64,000 nt of DNA from Pyxicephalus adspersus (lineage: Eukaryota > Chordata > Amphibia > Anura > Pyxicephalidae), in assembly GCF_032062135.1 (NCBI RefSeq), contig NC_092859.1:160826699-160890698 (forward strand), given 5' to 3'. The notes under the pieces are model-generated. The model had not been told where the DNA came from. It was given only the letters and a program-made list of their open reading frames with translations, and searched no databases. The position numbers and the translations under genes are program-made. Shown piece by piece: positions 60,381-64,000 of the stretch; positions within the stretch are counted from its first letter, which is position 1, and each line of letters opens with the position of its first letter.

Positions 60381-61943
60381 GTGAGAATTCTGTTGTTTGG
60401 CTGTCAGCTCTGTGGACAAGTAATATTACTGGCCTCCAGGGGCCTTGTTTACTTAGTGCAGTTGTCAGTTCTGTTGATTGGTAACACTACTGGGTACCAA
60501 TAACTTTTTACTGCATGCAGTCACTTGTCAGCTCGTTGGAAAAATAATATCTATGGGGTCCAGTGGCTTTGTTCACACAGGGCATACAATCAGTCCTCAA
60601 GGGGGTTTTGTTTACTTGGTGTATGTAGTCATTTGTCAGCTCTGTAGATGGGTACTGGTTTATAGAAGCCTTGTTTATCAGTGAATACAGTCAGTTTTCA
60701 GTGCTCTGGGTGTGTGAGAACAATATGTCATATTCAGCCAAGTGTACTGGCCACCTCTTAGGCAAGGCACATTGCTAGCATTCCTGGGACACGCTCTGCA
60801 TACTGATCACTGCCTCAACCCTTGTTAGCACTTCTCTCAATAATATGAACTCATTAGGAAATCAAGCAATGTACTTTTTTTTATTTCTACCTATTAGAAC
60901 CTGAATCTCTTCTAACTTCAACCATACAATCATTTGCAAACAAATTTGTGTTTTTCTTTAACCTGCATTTGTTTGGGTATTGTTTGCAAACTGAATGTGC
61001 ACCACATTCACTAAACTAAGAAAATAGTCTAAACTGCTTTAGTAAATCAACCCCATTTACCCTGAAAATATTAAAACAAAAGGCAGTTGGGCAACCAGCA
61101 CTTGGGGACATGCAATGTCTGGCTGCATATTTTTTCACAGTTAACATTTCAGGACAAGTGTTATCAGCACATCTAAATGCACACTTTAGAGAACTGGCTA
61201 AAATAAATAAATAATCCAAGAAAGCTTATACAATGTTACTGCTCTACAGCTGAGCATACTCTTTGTTCAATATAGAAATAAAAATCTAATGCAACCTGTT
61301 AAAGGTAAACTAGAGTTAGTCTTTAGTCAGTAATTTGGTTTCCAGGAGATATTTAGGACAGTAGCTAAGAAAGTGCAGTATTTCCCACCAGTTTAGGAAA
61401 TGCTTAATAAGAACTCCATAAATGTTGGCCCATATTATAGCCACATCAGTAATAAGCCCAGTTGCCTTCCAGGTAAGTTACAGGGCAGTGGACTGCAGCC
61501 AAGTGTACTCTCTGGGAATAAGTAAGTTGGAAATTCTTTATATTTAGATAAAGTTAAAAGCAATTACTAAAATTGATTTTTGCTGATTTCAAGCCTTCTG
61601 GAAGGACTGAAAATATTAGGATTTCCTTCATTGCCATTTTGGCCACCTGTTCTTTCCCATTCTCTTTTGGTAAAAAAATGCCTATCCACCTTGTGTGTGG
61701 CAGCCAAAGGAAACCCCATTGCTGCGGCCAGGGGATTGGTGCCTGCCAGTATAGGCCCTCATTGCGCACAAGTCCCAGGGAGTTCCTTACAGGTAAGGAA
61801 AGTGGTCAGCAGGAAGTAAGAGGTAGGAATTCAGAAGATTGTCATAATTAAGCCACCCTAACCACACCAAACCAGTCCCAGAAGTAATCCTATACTGTTG
61901 GAGAAAACAAAGTCACCCAATTGACAGTCTTGTAGGACACAAT

Positions 61944-62253
61944 TTAACCCTCCCTAGCGGTAATCCCGAGTCACACTTAGGGTAGCTTTTAGCTAAAAAA
62001 TATATATATATATATATATATATATTATACATGCTACTATACAGTATACAGTTACATTACATGTTTAAATATATTTTTTAAGATTTTTGTGTTTTGTTAT
62101 TTAAAGTTTATTATTAAATGTATTACATTTATTAAATATCAATGAGTTATGCCTAAGAATTATAGCCTACAATGAAAAATACATTTCCATGAAAGAAATT
62201 GTACCGCTTTTTGCATGGAAATTTGCTCAGAATTAGACTGCTAGGAAGGTTAA
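61944..62253. mobile_element. TTAA-type MITE, family D copy 2
   Basis: TTAA at 61944-61947 and 62250-62253 flank CCCTCCCTAGCGGTAATCCC on the left and, reversed, CCTTCCTAGCAGTC on the right. It shares TTGTACCGCTTTTTG with copy 1 at 53921. A short TA run is present at about 61999-62025. Confidence 0.88.
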
Positions 62254-62697
62254 AGACTCCCCATTAAGTGTTTTCTGTGTTGGTGGAAGAAGTTACCCTT
62301 TCTCAGGTGCTGTGGTGAAAGACATCTGGGGAAAACTTGCATACTTAACTTTTTCATGGGTGCTTGTCAAATTGTGGTTTTCCTGGGAGATAACGGCACT
62401 GCTGCTATATGAAACTCGCAAATGTGTCCCATAGTGTGTCTCCTGCTTTACATTGTGGTTCCTACTGATAGCTGCTAAGTCAGTACAGGGAGTGGCAATG
62501 AGAGTGGATGGAGGAACCACAGCATCCAGTAGGGGACACGCTAGCCAATAAACTTGGAGGTTTCAATTTTAGTGGTGCCATTATCTTGTAAAGAAATATA
62601 AGATTGACCCACTGCAAATTACTTCCACTGACCTCTTCAAGCCAGCGCGCCTACATATTGTCTGTATTACTTTAAGAGTGGTGGTACAGGTGTCAAG

Positions 62698-63306
62698 TGT
62701 CACGGTGCCACAGGGAGGGGTGTTGGACCCTCCGTGTCACCAGCTGGCTGAGATGTGCACAGGGCCCCTAGTCTAAGCAGACAGCAATGGCCGAACAAGC
62801 CAGAGGTCAGGGTAGGTAGCAAACAGGAGTGGTTGAGAATAGTAAAAGGTCATAAGGAATAGTCAATGTAGTCAAGGGTTAAGATAGGGGCAGTACCCAG
62901 GAGACTCAGCTACAGGAGACACAGACAGGAGCAACTGGAACCTGGGAACAGAGCCAAAAAGAACACTTTGTTCAGGCAACTTCCTGTTGCCAGTCACTTA
63001 CTTTAGAGGGGAGGTCATGTGGCAAATGGGAATCACATGACCAGCAGGTAAGAGAACCCACCACCAGAGGGAAGTGCTGGAGCAGAGGCAGCTCAGGTGG
63101 TGTTCACACGTCTGCCAGCAGATGGAGTGGTTTTACGGAATATTCGGATTCTCTGGGGTAAAAGGGAAGCTCTCAGGGTATCACATGACTTAGAACAGGA
63201 AGTGACCAGCGGACAGGAATCCAGAACAGGGCTGCTGGTAGAGCAATGTGAGGTGGGTGACACAGACAAAAGCAAAGATCCCCTGGTCCTGCGGGGATCT
63301 GTGACG
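62698..63306. mobile_element. Solo LTR with 5-bp target duplication
   Basis: The direct repeat TCAAG (62693-62697 and 63307-63311) flanks a 609-bp unit starting TGTCACGGTGCC and ending GGGATCTGTGACG. TGTCAC and GTGAC(A/G) form the usual short inverted LTR ends, with the final A apparently changed to G. Its start resembles a repeat I associate with frog genomes. No internal retroviral or Gypsy genes flank it, so it is read as a solo LTR left by recombination. Orientation and family are undetermined. Confidence 0.75.
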
Positions 63307-64000
63307 TCAAGTTCTCCCTCAGTTTGTGTTACGTATTGATCCCACCGTAATCCACAAATTCTCCGATGTTACTGCATTCACAATACTTTTAACAGATGAT
63401 TCTTCTGACAGTCACACCATACTTTTGGGGGAAAGGCTAAAAAAAGACCTTTCAGGTTCAATAAGGGAGACATACTGGTAAGCTATCTTGTTTACTCCTT
63501 TATGTGCTTGAAAGGCAGAAGAGGGTCCTTTGCTAAAAGCAAGCGCTTCCTTAAACTGGTAATTTATATCCTACACATTCACATGCATAACTAAATACTT
63601 TCTGTAATTCTGTTTAGAAAAAATTCACAGTCTATTTGTGATAATGCATTAAAAGCTTTTTTCTTGCATATTTAAATTGGGTAAATGAACATGCTGTTCT
63701 GCATGCCCACTATTGCTGGAGTTCCCACTGTACAGACTGGGCTGCCCATATCTAGACAAGTATCTTTAAGGCAATAGCCTATCTACTACCGTAGTTCAGT
63801 GTCAGTTAGGATCAGTGAATACACTCTGCAAATCAAGCTTTTTTCATGTTCGCCTTTTGATGTCAAATCCAAAATTGGACCTTCCGTTCCAAAGACAGTA
63901 CACAAACAACACAAAAAAATGCAGTAACCTGTCTGTAGCCAAAACAAACAAAAATGGCTTGAGATATAAAGAATAAGTTTTCCCTTTCACACATATTAAA

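Larger units (their letters stand above)
60381..64000 (+). other. DPYSL2: DPYSL2 intron 5 (partial)
   Basis: The intron contains the family D MITE (61944-62253) and a solo LTR (62698-63306). Segments 60381-61940 and 63312-64000 show nothing recognisable. No downstream DPYSL2 exon was found. Confidence 0.65.

Noticed and set aside
60381..64000. Search for DPYSL2 exon 6 in the right end of the window
   Set aside because: No segment encoding a YEVLSVIRD/AQVHAENGD-like sequence with splice sites was found, so the exon is assumed to lie beyond 64000.

Overview
The window is vertebrate nuclear DNA, most likely from a frog. Two conserved spliced genes lie head to tail on the + strand among abundant decayed transposable elements. 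Several of the repeats look like families I associate with anuran genomes (L2/CR1-type LINEs, TTAA and TA miniature transposons, Tc1-like remnants). The frog assignment is inferred from these repeats, since no marker gene was compared. There is no prokaryotic gene, rRNA or CRISPR array, and I recognised no intact tRNA gene. Most short open frames are chance or repeat-derived.

Gene 1 (about 1-9.2 kb, + strand) is the 3' half of BNIP3L/NIX, the mitophagy receptor. Four coding exons are visible (1092-1158, 4965-5068, 7761-7910, 9187-9235) and join in frame, ending with the transmembrane tail and a stop. The 5' exons lie upstream of the window.

Gene 2 (26.0 kb to beyond the right edge, + strand) is DPYSL2/CRMP2. 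It has two alternative first coding exons: a long-isoform (CRMP2A-type) exon at 25999-26286, and the standard exon encoding MSYQGKKNIPRIT at 41264-41302 inside a GC-rich promoter. Common exons 2-5 follow (57555-57643, 58370-58554, 59112-59276, 60319-60380) and exon 6 onward is outside. The order BNIP3L then DPYSL2 matches human 8p21; the PNMA2 gene that sits between them in human is not seen here.

Between and inside the genes lie LINE fragments, Tc1-like transposase remnants, a solo LTR with a 5-bp target duplication, and many non-autonomous DNA transposons. Several of these have exact TA, TTAA or 8-bp target duplications. Two large minisatellites flank the standard DPYSL2 promoter: a degenerate ~20-bp array of 3.4 kb just upstream, and a G-rich ~40-bp array of 1.8 kb that begins within about 100 bp of the exon 1 splice donor. 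The putative 5' UTR between them carries a three-copy ~55-bp repeat.

The most novel-looking signals are the doubly minisatellite-flanked promoter and three dispersed repeats whose sequence fits, completely or partly, the hammerhead self-cleaving ribozyme core.
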